A stretch of DNA of 64,000 nt from Motiliproteus sediminis (GTDB lineage: Bacteria > Pseudomonadota > Gammaproteobacteria > Pseudomonadales > Balneatricaceae): positions 62,001 through 126,000 of the forward strand of contig NZ_JAERQK010000009.1 of NCBI RefSeq assembly GCF_017912535.1. Direction: 5' to 3'. Made by a program: the position numbers and the translations under genes. Position 1 is the stretch's first letter. Each line of letters begins with the position of its first letter. This document shows, piece after piece, positions 25,213 to 34,052 of the stretch. Below the pieces are notes generated by a model. The model made no database searches. It had not been told where the DNA came from and was given only the letters and a program-made list of their open reading frames with translations.

Positions 25213-26229
25213 ATGAGTATTTTGGTGACCGGCGGCGCCGGCTACATCGGCAGCCATACCTGTGTTGAGCTGTTGCAGGCGGGATACGAGCTGGTGGTGC
25301 TGGATAATCTCTGCAACAGCTCCCGTGAATCACTACGCCGGGTAGAGACGATAACCGGCAAGTCGGTGCCGTTGGTACAGGGCGACATCCGTGATCGCTC
25401 GTTGCTGGACCAGCTCTTTGCCGAACATGCGATTGACGCCGTAGTACATTTTGCCGGGCTCAAAGCGGTGGGAGAGTCCTGCCAGCAGCCGCTGCATTAT
25501 TACCAGAATAACGTCGCCGGAACCCTGACCCTGTGTGAAGCGATGGCGGCTGCGGGTTGCAAAACTCTGGTGTTCAGCTCCTCGGCGACGGTCTATGGTG
25601 ATCCCGCCAGCGTGCCCATCAGGGAGGACTTTCCGACCGCTGCGACCAACCCCTACGGCCGCTCCAAGCTGATGATTGAAGAGCAGTTGGCGGACCTGCA
25701 TGCTGCTGATCCCGACTGGCGTATCGCGCGGCTGCGCTACTTCAATCCGGTGGGTGCGCATCAATCCGGGCTGATCGGCGAAGACCCCAACGGCATACCC
25801 AATAATCTGCTGCCTTACATCGCCCAGGTAGCCATTGGGCGGCTGGAAAAGCTGTCCGTATTCGGCGGCGACTATCCAACGCCGGATGGCACCGGGGTGC
25901 GGGATTATATTCATGTGGTTGATCTGGCCCAGGGGCACCTGAAAGCGCTTGAAGTGCTGCAGCGTGACGGGGGGCTGGTGACCTGCAATCTCGGGACAGG
26001 GCAAGGCTACAGCGTACTGGAGATGGTGCAGGCTTTTGAGAAGGCATCAGGTCGCCCGGTTCCGTACCAGATTGTGGCGCGCCGGGCGGGTGATATCGCT
26101 GCCTGTTATGCGGATCCCGGTTACGCCGGTGAAAAGCTGTGCTGGCAGGCGCGAAAATCCCTGGCCGACATGATGGCCGATACCTGGCGCTGGCAGCGAA
26201 ACAACCCTAACGGCTTCAAGCCCGCCTAG
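25213..26229 (+). CDS. galE: UDP-glucose 4-epimerase
   Basis: GalE interconverts UDP-glucose and UDP-galactose (and in some strains the N-acetyl forms) with tightly bound NAD. The 338 residues equal E. coli Gal[11 protein letters not shown] at the N terminus binds [11 protein letters not shown] at 122-129 and Tyr148/Lys152 in YGRSK are the catalytic residues. RYFNPVGAH and the C-terminal [10 protein letters not shown] with [11 protein letters not shown] are typical. AAAGGAT precedes the ATG. It lies 25 bp after rnm and is the last gene before a 367 bp gap; together with galU it supplies UDP-Gal for surface sugars. Confidence 0.96.
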   Translation: MSILVTGGAGYIGSHTCVELLQAGYELVVLDNLCNSSRESLRRVETITGKSVPLVQGDIRDRSLLDQLFAEHAIDAVVHFAGLKAVGESCQQPLHYYQNNVAGTLTLCEAMAAAGCKTLVFSSSATVYGDPASVPIREDFPTAATNPYGRSKLMIEEQLADLHAADPDWRIARLRYFNPVGAHQSGLIGEDPNGIPNNLLPYIAQVAIGRLEKLSVFGGDYPTPDGTGVRDYIHVVDLAQGHLKALEVLQRDGGLVTCNLGTGQGYSVLEMVQAFEKASGRPVPYQIVARRAGDIAACYADPGYAGEKLCWQARKSLADMMADTWRWQRNNPNGFKPA

Positions 26230-26596
26230 TAACCCTGCGAGTAAATAGACTGAAGCAGGGCGCGTCAACATTAACCGCGAGGTCAATGTGAGCTCGCGTA
26301 AAACAGGCTTCTCCGCGAAGTTGCCTGCGTTTGACGGGGCGATGGCCAAAAAGGCATGGATGGCGATTTGGCCACCGGGTGAATAGTTGTCTGCCGGTTT
26401 TTTCGCAGCTGGTCAGTGTTACGTCCGACCGGCTGGCAGGGTATCATCGCAATGCAACTTTTCGGGTTATGATTAGCGCCACGCCGGGCGCGCCCATGAG
26501 CTGAAAGTCGCGCTGATATCGGACCCCGAGCTATGTTAGTATCCACGTTTTGGCGAGTAGGATGCTCGCATGCTGTAGCCAAGTAAGGAAGCCAGA
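26230..26596 (+). other. 367 bp gap between galE and yciO
   Basis: No gene was found here; small open frames on both strands lack any recognisable sequence. Two hairpins stand out: TGGCCAAA/TTTGGCCA (26343-26350 and 26367-26374) with a 16-base loop, and GCGAG-TAGGATG-CTCGC at 26553-26569, whose loop is purine-rich with GGA. The second lies about 28 bp before the yciO start, just upstream of its ribosome binding site, so it would be in the yciO leader. A promoter for yciO must lie in this gap, but none is convincing. Confidence 0.5.
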
Positions 26597-27220
26597 TTGA
26601 GCCAGTTTTTCCAGATCCACCCCGAGACTCCGCAACTGCGGTTAATCCGTCAGGCGGTGGAGATCATCAATAAAGGTGGAGTTATCGCCTATCCCACCGA
26701 CTGTGCCTACGCGCTGGGCTGCCATATCGGTGATAAGTCCGCGCTGGAACGGATCAAACAGATCCGCCGCCTCGATGATAAGCACAACTTCACCCTGGTG
26801 TGTCGGGATCTTTCTGAACTCGCCACCTACGCCAAGGTGGATAACACTGCCTACCGGCTACTGAAACAGAACACCCCCGGTGCCTATACCTTTATCCTGC
26901 GCGGTACCCCGGAAGTGCCACGGCGACTGATGCACCCCAAGCGGCGTGAGATTGGCATTCGTATTCCCGACAATGCGATTGCCCTTGCGCTGATGGCGGA
27001 GCTCGGCGAGCCGATTATGAGCACCTCGTTGATCCTGCCGGGCGAGACCGAGCCGATGACCGATCCCTACGATATTCGCGATACCCTGCAGAACCAGGTT
27101 GATCTGGTGATCGATGGCGGTTATTGCGGCATGGCAGCCACTACGGTGATCAATATGGTGGATGAAGTGCCGGTGATTGTGCGTGAAGGGGCGGGTAATG
27201 CAGCCCCGTTTTACGGTTGA
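26597..27220 (+). CDS. yciO: YciO, threonylcarbamoyl-AMP synthase-like (Sua5/YciO/YrdC family)
   Basis: YciO has the YrdC-like fold that binds RNA and nucleotides. Its relatives TsaC/Sua5 make threonylcarbamoyl-AMP for tRNA t6A; YciO itself is a paralogue whose main role is unsettled. The 207 residues run closely parallel to E. coli YciO: SQFFQIHPETPQLRLI, GGVIAYPTDCAYALGC, HNFTLVCRDLSELATY, NTPGAYTFILRGT and the C-terminal VIVREGAGNAAPF. The start is TTG 26597 with AAGGAAG just upstream. It is the last housekeeping gene before the polysaccharide genes, which begin 42 bp later. Confidence 0.94.
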   Translation: MSQFFQIHPETPQLRLIRQAVEIINKGGVIAYPTDCAYALGCHIGDKSALERIKQIRRLDDKHNFTLVCRDLSELATYAKVDNTAYRLLKQNTPGAYTFILRGTPEVPRRLMHPKRREIGIRIPDNAIALALMAELGEPIMSTSLILPGETEPMTDPYDIRDTLQNQVDLVIDGGYCGMAATTVINMVDEVPVIVREGAGNAAPFYG

Positions 27221-27262
27221 AACAGGCTTTATCGATTCGTTGTTCGGCCCCGAGGGCTGGCA

Positions 27263-28801
27263 ATGAGTGGCTCTGGATCTTTATATTCAAGGTTGAAAGG
27301 TACTGGTGTGATTGACAGTAAAGAAGACGAGGTTGATCTGCTGGCGCTATTTGGCAAGGTGTGGTGGCGGCGTTGGATGATCACCGGGTTGTCATTGATG
27401 ATGGCTGCGCTGGTTATGTGCTTTCATCTGCTAAAAAAATCGGTCGATTTTCCTGAAGGTTATCAGTTTCCGATCATGTTTACCTTTGCTGGAGCTCAGC
27501 AAGGCACTTACCCCAACGGGGAGCGCTTTGTCGTTGAAGGGCTGCTGGCCAACGAAGTGCTACTTAAAGCGGCGCGAGAAGCTGGCGTGTCAGAAGAGAT
27601 CATCGGTGCAACCGATATTCGCCTCGGCAATGGCCTGACTGCCTCAAGTGTGAATCAGATTGCCGCGCAGCTTAGGAATGAAAATCTGGCTGACTCTCAG
27701 GTTGAGGCGTTGGAAGCTGGGCTGGAGCGCGTCCAAGGGCTGGCGCGGCAGTATGCCGTTTTGCAGGTGAACATGAAACGTTTTAGAGGTGAGCCGGAAG
27801 GGGTTAAGGCGTACCTGCGTGAAATTCCTCGTGCTTGGTCAGATAGGGCGGTCAGCGAGATGGGGGTCTTGGAAGTTGAGCATCAGGCCGTGAGTAATGC
27901 TTTCGTTTTTGACCCTCAGGCCAGCTTGATCAAAGAGGTATTCCGGTTTGAGGGTTATCTGGATCTGCTCGAGCGCTCGATCATGGAGTTAGGCACGTAT
28001 GGTATCGCTAACCTTTCCGCCATTAGTGCGGAAAGTGGCCAGCGATTGTCGGAGATACGCTTGAATCTGAATTCGGTGCGCACCGAATTCAATGACTTGG
28101 TTTCCATGATCCCTTATGCCATTAACGGTGGGGAAGCTTCGTCCGATCGGATCAGTGAAAGCCTACTGGCGGCGAAACGCCTCAACCTGGAACTGGAACG
28201 CGAGCGCTTGCAGGCAATGGTTGCTGTTTATGATGAGAGTCTGGCGCTGCTCAGTGGTAGCCAGGAGCTGGTTCTGCCCGCCGCTCCTAGCAACGAGGCC
28301 CTGACACGCGGGGCCAACGCCTCAGCATTGTATTCTCCACAACTCTCAGATCAGATGTTTAACTCATTGCTGGAGCTGGGTAAAACTGTATCGGACTCTG
28401 AGCAGAGGGCTGCGATCATTAACAAACGGATTGAAGTGTCCGAACAAATACAAAACGTTAACCTGCGTCTGGCTCGGTTAAGCAATACCTCCAGCGCCCA
28501 GTACAACCTGCTTGATAAGGATGGAATTCTTACGCTGCTGGCGCAGCAGACCGATGCGGCAAACTTTATTCAGGGGGATGTCCAATCTATCTCGCAGCTC
28601 GTATCACAGCAGGTACTTGGCGCGACTAACACGCTGTGGCAAGGACTGGGGCCAGTATCTGAGCTTAGCGCAACTAGCGCGAAATTAACGCGCGTGCTGG
28701 CTCAAGTCATAGCAGCACTAGTGTTCGGGCTTCTGGTGGGGCTGTTTCTGGCGCTAGTACTGCCTTGGCCGAAGAGCAAGAGTTTAATATCGTCTGAGTG
28801 A
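27263..28801 (+). CDS. Wzz-like chain-length regulator, first copy (large, divergent)
   Basis: This 512-residue protein has the Wzz/polysaccharide co-polymerase topology. A cytoplasmic start DEVDLLALFGKVWWRRW leads into a first transmembrane segment at about residues 38-57. A long periplasmic, mainly helical region follows, and a second transmembrane segment (about 475-500, VIAALVFGLLVGLFLALVLPW) is near the C terminus. Such proteins set the modal length of O-antigen or exopolysaccharide chains with Wzy. The C-terminal proline-rich PxxP segment typical before TM2 is not apparent, and the periplasmic part is larger than in usual O-antigen Wzz (about 325-370 residues). It lies 18 bp before a second Wzz gene with the same N-terminal pattern, so the two may act together or arose by duplication. 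Confidence 0.75.
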   Translation: MSGSGSLYSRLKGTGVIDSKEDEVDLLALFGKVWWRRWMITGLSLMMAALVMCFHLLKKSVDFPEGYQFPIMFTFAGAQQGTYPNGERFVVEGLLANEVLLKAAREAGVSEEIIGATDIRLGNGLTASSVNQIAAQLRNENLADSQVEALEAGLERVQGLARQYAVLQVNMKRFRGEPEGVKAYLREIPRAWSDRAVSEMGVLEVEHQAVSNAFVFDPQASLIKEVFRFEGYLDLLERSIMELGTYGIANLSAISAESGQRLSEIRLNLNSVRTEFNDLVSMIPYAINGGEASSDRISESLLAAKRLNLELERERLQAMVAVYDESLALLSGSQELVLPAAPSNEALTRGANASALYSPQLSDQMFNSLLELGKTVSDSEQRAAIINKRIEVSEQIQNVNLRLARLSNTSSAQYNLLDKDGILTLLAQQTDAANFIQGDVQSISQLVSQQVLGATNTLWQGLGPVSELSATSAKLTRVLAQVIAALVFGLLVGLFLALVLPWPKSKSLISSE

Positions 28802-28819
28802 CGGCGTGATGAGGTAGTT

Positions 28820-29908
28820 ATGGAGGTTGATCAGTCGACGGTTGATGCTCGGCGGGATGATGAAATTGATTTGGTGGCGCTATTTCGAAAGGTGTGGTAC
28901 CGCAAATGGTGGGTAGCGGGTGCCACCCTGCTATGTGTGATGGCGGCACTCTCGTATGCTTTGATGGCCAAGCCCATGTACAGGGCTGAGGTTTATCTTC
29001 TACCCCCTTCGCCGTCTGATCTTAGCGCACTTAACGTCCGCCTTTTCAAGCAAAGAAGCGATTTGGGCGCCTTAAATAGCGGTTCGGATTTTCTATTTGA
29101 AAACACGATCTCGCCAGAACAAGCTTATGATCGTTTCTTAAGGGCACTGAAATCTCGTCAGCAACTCATGCACTTTTTTGAGAGCTCGGGTATCGCTGGT
29201 AGTTATAACGGCGCTGGCGAGGTTGATTCTGGAAAGTATTTTGACGCTTTTTACCAAGCCTTTTCTTTTTCGCTTCCACCGGGTGAAGCGCTTTCTGGCG
29301 CGAAAGTGACGCTAGAGGGAGAGTCTGCTGTACAGGTGGCGGACTGGCTGAACCGTTACGTTGGTGATGTTTTTTTGGCTACAGCCAGCTCGCTGACGTC
29401 AGATCTGGGCTCGCGGCTAAGGCAGAGTAAATCGCAAATAGCTGAGGAAATAGCGTCTAAAAGAGCTCTGGCTGAGGCGAAACGGCTGGATCGTATTGCG
29501 CGATTGGAAGAAGCCTATCGCATCGCCCAGGCTATTGGTCTAATCGGGTATGGCTCCGCTGTTAGAGGCGACAACGGGATCATGACTATCAACGTTCAGA
29601 GTTCGTCTGACCAGCTGTTTACCCGGGGTACTGAGGCGCTGGCAGCAGAGATCAGTGTTCTGGAGAGTCGAAAGTCGGACGATGCGTTTATTCCTGAACT
29701 CAGGAGCCTGCAAGAGAGCCTGAACCAACTAAATGCGGTTAGTGTTCCATCGGATAGCGTACAGGCAGCGCGGATAGATATGGCCGCTTCGGTACCGGAC
29801 AGCCCGGTCAAACCGAAAAAGAAGTTGCTGGTTGCGGTAGGGGGCATACTGGGATTGGTGTTTGGTGTTTTTATTGTCTTGGTGGTGCCGTTACGCCAGC
29901 GATGCTGA
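28820..29908 (+). CDS. Wzz-like O-antigen chain-length determinant, second copy
   Basis: This 362-residue Wzz-family protein has a cytoplasmic DEIDLVALFRKVWYRKWW, TM1 at about residues 32-51, and KPMYRAEVYLLPPSPSDLSAL right after it. A helical, coiled-coil-prone periplasmic domain with conserved ALAAEISVLESRK follows. The proline-rich stretch SVPDSPVKPKKK lies just before TM2 (about 335-357). These are classic features of the enzyme that controls Wzy-dependent O-antigen length. Length is near the family norm. It forms a pair with the larger Wzz-like gene upstream, and precedes sugar-nucleotide genes for the O unit. Confidence 0.85.
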   Translation: MEVDQSTVDARRDDEIDLVALFRKVWYRKWWVAGATLLCVMAALSYALMAKPMYRAEVYLLPPSPSDLSALNVRLFKQRSDLGALNSGSDFLFENTISPEQAYDRFLRALKSRQQLMHFFESSGIAGSYNGAGEVDSGKYFDAFYQAFSFSLPPGEALSGAKVTLEGESAVQVADWLNRYVGDVFLATASSLTSDLGSRLRQSKSQIAEEIASKRALAEAKRLDRIARLEEAYRIAQAIGLIGYGSAVRGDNGIMTINVQSSSDQLFTRGTEALAAEISVLESRKSDDAFIPELRSLQESLNQLNAVSVPSDSVQAARIDMAASVPDSPVKPKKKLLVAVGGILGLVFGVFIVLVVPLRQRC

Positions 29909-29994
29909 GCTGTTGGCAATGACTCCTGCCTGATGGAAAAGCCCGTTCTGGGAGAAGCCTGAAAGGGCCTGGAACTCTGCGTTATGGAAATTAT

Positions 29995-30156
29995 ATGAGA
30001 ATTTTAGCGGTGTTTGGTACTAGAGTGAATGTCGATTATGCGACTCATCAAGCTGATAGCATCATATTTCAGTTGAACCATATAGAGTTCAAGCAGATTG
30101 ACGAGACGGCTCTGGACGACAAGTGCTCGATTGCTACTCGTGGAATCTGGGCATAA
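29995..30156 (+). CDS. Small ORF (53 codons) with a WecB-like first ten residues
   Basis: A short frame runs from ATG 29995 to TAA 30154-30156, and the stop overlaps the rfbB start as TAATG. Its first ten residues, [10 protein letters not shown], match the usual N terminus of UDP-GlcNAc 2-epimerase (WecB), but the rest does not. It may be a relic left by deletion of a wecB gene, or a translated leader coupled to rfbB. No SD sequence is obvious before ATG 29995. Function unknown; a chance match cannot be excluded. Confidence 0.35.
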   Translation: MRILAVFGTRVNVDYATHQADSIIFQLNHIEFKQIDETALDDKCSIATRGIWA

Positions 30157-31235
30157 TGAAGTTACTAGTTACCGGCGGGGCTGGGTTTATCGGTTCGGCT
30201 GTTATCCGCCACATTATCGATAATACCGATGACTTTGTCGTCAATGTTGATAAGTTGACCTACGCGGGCAACCTTGACTCTCTGGCACCCGTCTGTGAGA
30301 GCAGCCGCTACTGCTTTGAACAGGTTGATATCTGTAACAGTAGCGAACTGCAGCGGGTTTTTCATCAGTACCAACCGGATGCGGTCATGCATCTCGCTGC
30401 AGAGTCGCATGTTGACCGATCGATAGATGGGCCGGCAGCATTTATTGAAACCAATATTGTTGGTACCTATACCTTACTAGAAGCGGCTCGAGGTTATTGG
30501 CAAAATCTGGATAGGGCCAAAAAAACAGGGTTCCTCTTTCACCACATATCTACTGATGAGGTCTATGGCGATCTGGAAGGGGCTGAAGACCTATTTACTG
30601 AACAGACGCCGTACGCCCCTAGCTCACCTTACTCCGCGAGCAAAGCCAGTTCGGACCATCTGGTTCGTGCTTGGCACCGTACCTACGGACTGCCGATAGT
30701 TTTGACCAATTGTTCTAATAATTACGGTCCTTATCACTTTCCTGAGAAACTGATTCCGCTGATGATTCTTAACGCTTTGGAAGGAAAACCCTTACCGGTT
30801 TACGGCATGGGTAACCAAGTGCGGGATTGGCTTTATGTTGATGATCACGCTCGGGCGCTATATCGGGTTGTGACACATGGGGGGGCTGGGGAAACCTACA
30901 ACATCGGTGGTCATAACGAGAAGAAGAATATTGATGTAGTTTATGCGCTTTGTGCTTTGCTGGAAGAGCTTGCACCCAATAAACCCGCTGGTGTGGCCAA
31001 TTACCAAGACTTGATTATTTTTGTTGAGGACCGACCAGGTCACGATATGCGCTATGCGATCGATGCAAGTAAGATTGAGGCTGAACTCGGATGGACGCCT
31101 CGAGAAACATTCGAATCAGGTCTCCGCAAAACCGTGCAGTGGTACTTGGATAACCAGTCTTGGTGTGCGCGGGTGCAAGACGGATCCCACCAGCGCGAAC
31201 GTTTAGGCACAGTCGCTTCGAAGGGCAAATTATGA
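30156..31235 (+). CDS. rfbB: dTDP-glucose 4,6-dehydratase (copy 1)
   Basis: RfbB (RmlB) converts dTDP-glucose to dTDP-4-keto-6-deoxyglucose with bound NAD. The 359 residues contain [11 protein letters not shown], the substrate-binding [12 protein letters not shown], the catalytic STDEVYG and Tyr/Lys in PYSASKAS, and [17 protein letters not shown]. The start at ATG 30156 gives [10 protein letters not shown]; an upstream extension to 30123 is unlikely. The stop overlaps the rfbA start (ATGA). A second copy at 50780 shares the motifs but is clearly diverged. Here the product should go to the aminotransferase VioA rather than to rhamnose, since rfbC and rfbD are absent from this cluster. Confidence 0.96.
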   Translation: MKLLVTGGAGFIGSAVIRHIIDNTDDFVVNVDKLTYAGNLDSLAPVCESSRYCFEQVDICNSSELQRVFHQYQPDAVMHLAAESHVDRSIDGPAAFIETNIVGTYTLLEAARGYWQNLDRAKKTGFLFHHISTDEVYGDLEGAEDLFTEQTPYAPSSPYSASKASSDHLVRAWHRTYGLPIVLTNCSNNYGPYHFPEKLIPLMILNALEGKPLPVYGMGNQVRDWLYVDDHARALYRVVTHGGAGETYNIGGHNEKKNIDVVYALCALLEELAPNKPAGVANYQDLIIFVEDRPGHDMRYAIDASKIEAELGWTPRETFESGLRKTVQWYLDNQSWCARVQDGSHQRERLGTVASKGKL

Positions 31236-32098
31236 AAGGCATTGTGTTGGCCGGAGGCTCAGGAACGCGCCTGCACCCGATAACCAAAGGGATCTCGAAG
31301 CAACTGTTGCCCATCTACGACAAGCCGATGATCTATTATCCCCTATCGGTGCTGATGCTTGCGGGGATACGGGAGGTATTGATTATCACTACTCCTGAGG
31401 ATCGTAGCAATTTTGAGAAACTTCTCGGAGATGGAAGTCAGTTTGGTATCGAACTAATTTACGCTGTTCAGCCCAGCCCGGATGGGTTAGCTCAAGCTTT
31501 CATAATCGGTGAAGAGTTTATCGGTGAAGGCCCAGTGTGCTTGGTACTGGGTGATAATATCTTTTATGGTCAAGGTTTTTCCCCCAAGTTGCGCCAAGCT
31601 GCTGCACGTGAAAAGGGAGCGACGGTATTCGGATATCAGGTGAAAGATCCCGAGCGCTTTGGTGTAGTTGGATTTGACCAAGATATGCGGGTGTTATCGC
31701 TAGAGGAAAAGCCTGCTAAGCCAAAATCAAATTACGCGGTTACCGGACTCTATTTTTATGACAACGATGTTATAGAAATTGCTAAGCAGGTTACTCCATC
31801 CGGCAGGGGCGAGTTAGAAATTACTTCCATCAATCAGGCTTATCTAGAGCGGGGGGACCTGCAGGTCGAGATCTTAGGTCGGGGATTTGCGTGGCTCGAT
31901 ACAGGAACCCACGAAAGCTTGCTGGATGCGGGTATGTTTGTTCAGACCATAGAAAATCGGCAAGGATATAAAATTGCCTGTCTGGAAGAGATCGCGTTTA
32001 AAAATGGCTGGTTGAATGGTAATGCTCTGGAAGAAAGAGGCCGGATTATGAGCAAAAATAGTTATGGCCAATATCTTTTGTCGTTGCTTCGAGATTAA
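31232..32098 (+). CDS. rfbA: Glucose-1-phosphate thymidylyltransferase (copy 1)
   Basis: RfbA (RmlA) makes dTDP-glucose from dTTP and glucose 1-phosphate. The N terminus [16 protein letters not shown] holds the nucleotide-binding loop, followed by [47 protein letters not shown]-type sequence and [10 protein letters not shown] are also as in the family. From ATG 31232 the protein has 288 residues, the normal length. It overlaps the rfbB end by 4 bp. Together with rfbB it supplies dTDP-4-keto-6-deoxyglucose to vioA, which starts 2 bp after its stop. Confidence 0.96.
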   Translation: MKGIVLAGGSGTRLHPITKGISKQLLPIYDKPMIYYPLSVLMLAGIREVLIITTPEDRSNFEKLLGDGSQFGIELIYAVQPSPDGLAQAFIIGEEFIGEGPVCLVLGDNIFYGQGFSPKLRQAAAREKGATVFGYQVKDPERFGVVGFDQDMRVLSLEEKPAKPKSNYAVTGLYFYDNDVIEIAKQVTPSGRGELEITSINQAYLERGDLQVEILGRGFAWLDTGTHESLLDAGMFVQTIENRQGYKIACLEEIAFKNGWLNGNALEERGRIMSKNSYGQYLLSLLRD

Positions 32099-32100
32099 AT

Positions 32101-33207
32101 ATGAGCGATACGCCAATCTATGTAACCCAACCTGACCTTCCCCCACTTGAGGAGTTTATTCCTTATCTTGAAAAAATTTGGGAGAATAAAATCCTGACAA
32201 ACGGCGGCCCTTTTCACCAACAATTGGAAAAGGCACTATGTGAATACCTAGGTGTTGAGCATCTCGCCCTATTTGCAAACGGCACCCTAGCACTCGTCAC
32301 CGCATTGCAAGCCTTAAGAGTGAATGGTGAGGTGATAACCACTCCATATTCATTTGTCGCAACTGCGCACTCCCTGCTATGGAACGGTATAAAACCAGTT
32401 TTCGTCGACCTTAAGCCCGGCAGTTTTAATCTAGACCCGGGAAAAATCGAGGCTGCGATCACCCCCCAGACGACGGCCATTCTTCCAGTCCACTGTTATG
32501 GCTATCCCTGCGATGTCGAGCATATCCAGGAAATTGCCGATACCTACGGATTAAAGGTGATTTACGACGCTGCACATGCGTTTGGCGTGCAAGATCAGGG
32601 GGGAAGTGTTTTACGCTATGGCGATCTGTCTATTGTAAGCTTTCATGCCACCAAGGTGTTCAATACGTTTGAGGGGGGGGCAATCATTTGCCCGGACGCG
32701 AAGACTAAAAAGCGGATTGATTATCTGAAAAATTTCGGTATAGCTGATGAAACTACGGTGATTGCGCCGGGCATCAATGGAAAAATGAATGAAGTTCAGG
32801 CGGCCATGGGGCTGCTGCAACTCGAGCATGTGGACGAGGCGATCATGCGTCGGCTAGAGATCGATCGTCTTTATCGCCAAGGGTTGGGCGGTTGCAAAGG
32901 ACTCTTTATCCCCGAATTACCTACCACTTCTAGGCACAATTTTTCCTACTTTCCGGTTTTGGTTGAGCGAGACTATCCCCTATCGCGTGATGCACTGTAT
33001 GAGGCGCTGAAAAGCTTGGGTATCTATTCGCGTCGGTACTTTTATCCGTTAATTTCGGAGTTTTCGATGTATAGGGAATTGTCTTCAGCGCATAAAGGAA
33101 ATTTGCCCATTGCATCGGATATGTCAAGTAAGGTGCTGTGCTTGCCCATATATCCAAGTTTGTCAGATGAACAGATAAATCAAATATTGGTTATTCTCGG
33201 AGAATAG
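32101..33207 (+). CDS. vioA: DegT/DnrJ/EryC1 aminotransferase, probable VioA (dTDP-4-amino-4,6-dideoxyglucose forming)
   Basis: This is a PLP-dependent sugar aminotransferase of 368 residues. The PLP lysine is Lys185 in VSFHATKVFNTFEGGA; FANGTLALVTALQAL and TTPYSFVATAHS bind the cofactor and substrate. It follows rfbB-rfbA, so the acceptor should be dTDP-4-keto-6-deoxyglucose. It precedes a formyltransferase resembling VioF, so the likely product is dTDP-4-amino-4,6-dideoxyglucose (dTDP-Qui4N). A 3-amino product (FdtB/QdtB type) would need a ketoisomerase, which is not present here. The sugar and position are inferred from context and similarity. Confidence 0.8.
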   Translation: MSDTPIYVTQPDLPPLEEFIPYLEKIWENKILTNGGPFHQQLEKALCEYLGVEHLALFANGTLALVTALQALRVNGEVITTPYSFVATAHSLLWNGIKPVFVDLKPGSFNLDPGKIEAAITPQTTAILPVHCYGYPCDVEHIQEIADTYGLKVIYDAAHAFGVQDQGGSVLRYGDLSIVSFHATKVFNTFEGGAIICPDAKTKKRIDYLKNFGIADETTVIAPGINGKMNEVQAAMGLLQLEHVDEAIMRRLEIDRLYRQGLGGCKGLFIPELPTTSRHNFSYFPVLVERDYPLSRDALYEALKSLGIYSRRYFYPLISEFSMYRELSSAHKGNLPIASDMSSKVLCLPIYPSLSDEQINQILVILGE

Positions 33208-33209
33208 TT

Positions 33210-33959
33210 TTGCTTGATGAAAGAAAAAAAATTCTAGTTGTATCTGATAATCCTGAGTTAACTAGGTTTTTTCAGGAATACGTTCATCAAAAAAAATATA
33301 ACGAAATCGCAGTGTTTCAGTATAGATTTTCGATTATAAATAAAAATCCAAGACCGATGGAGGTTTTGGGGGCGACACCGCTTGATGTAAAAGATCGAAA
33401 GTTCTTTGGCATAGCTAAAGAAGAATACAGTCTGATAATATCGATCCATTGTAAGCAAATATTCCCCGAAGCTCTAGTGAAATCTGTCCGCTGTGTTAAC
33501 TTTCACCCAGGGCTAAATCCATTTAACCGCGGATGGTATCCCCAAGTGTTCTCAATAATAAATAAAAAGCCAATAGGCGCGACGCTACATATGATGGACG
33601 CGGAGGTAGATCATGGAGCGATTATAGATCAGAAGGTTGTCGCTTTGAAAAAATCAGACACCTCGCTCGACTTATATACAAGGGTACTTAGTGCGGAAAA
33701 AAAGTTGATAGAGCGAAATCTTAAAAATCTAGTTTATGGTGTTTTTACTAGTAGCGAAATGGAGATGGAAGGAAACTATAACTCGAAAGAAGACTTTGAA
33801 GATCTTTGCAATCTAGATCTAAATAAAACAGGTACTTTAGAAGATCATATAGACATTTTAAGAGCGCTGACTCATGGGGATTTTAAAAATGCATATTTTT
33901 TTGATGAAGAAGGGAATAAGCACTATGTGCGGTTAATAATAGAGCCCGACTGCAAGTAA
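33210..33959 (+). CDS. vioF: dTDP-4-amino-4,6-dideoxyglucose formyltransferase-like
   Basis: This 249-residue formyltransferase is of the sugar N-formyltransferase family, which uses N10-formyl-tetrahydrofolate. The catalytic set Asn97, His99 and Asp134 is present in CVNFHPGLNP and MDAEVDHG. Its N terminus (KILVVSDNPELTRFF) and the C-terminal extension match the VioF type, making dTDP-4-formamido-4,6-dideoxyglucose. Start TTG 33210 is preceded by GGAG at 33199-33202. It follows vioA by 2 bp. Base composition turns sharply AT-rich from this gene onward, a sign of different ancestry from the preceding rfbB-rfbA genes. Confidence 0.85.
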   Translation: MLDERKKILVVSDNPELTRFFQEYVHQKKYNEIAVFQYRFSIINKNPRPMEVLGATPLDVKDRKFFGIAKEEYSLIISIHCKQIFPEALVKSVRCVNFHPGLNPFNRGWYPQVFSIINKKPIGATLHMMDAEVDHGAIIDQKVVALKKSDTSLDLYTRVLSAEKKLIERNLKNLVYGVFTSSEMEMEGNYNSKEDFEDLCNLDLNKTGTLEDHIDILRALTHGDFKNAYFFDEEGNKHYVRLIIEPDCK

Positions 33960-34052
33960 TATAGATTATGGTTGATTTTTATATGAATATAGCTACGTTT
34001 AATATAGTCTAGAATCAGTTTTCATTCATGTTTATATCTGGAAACAAAGACG

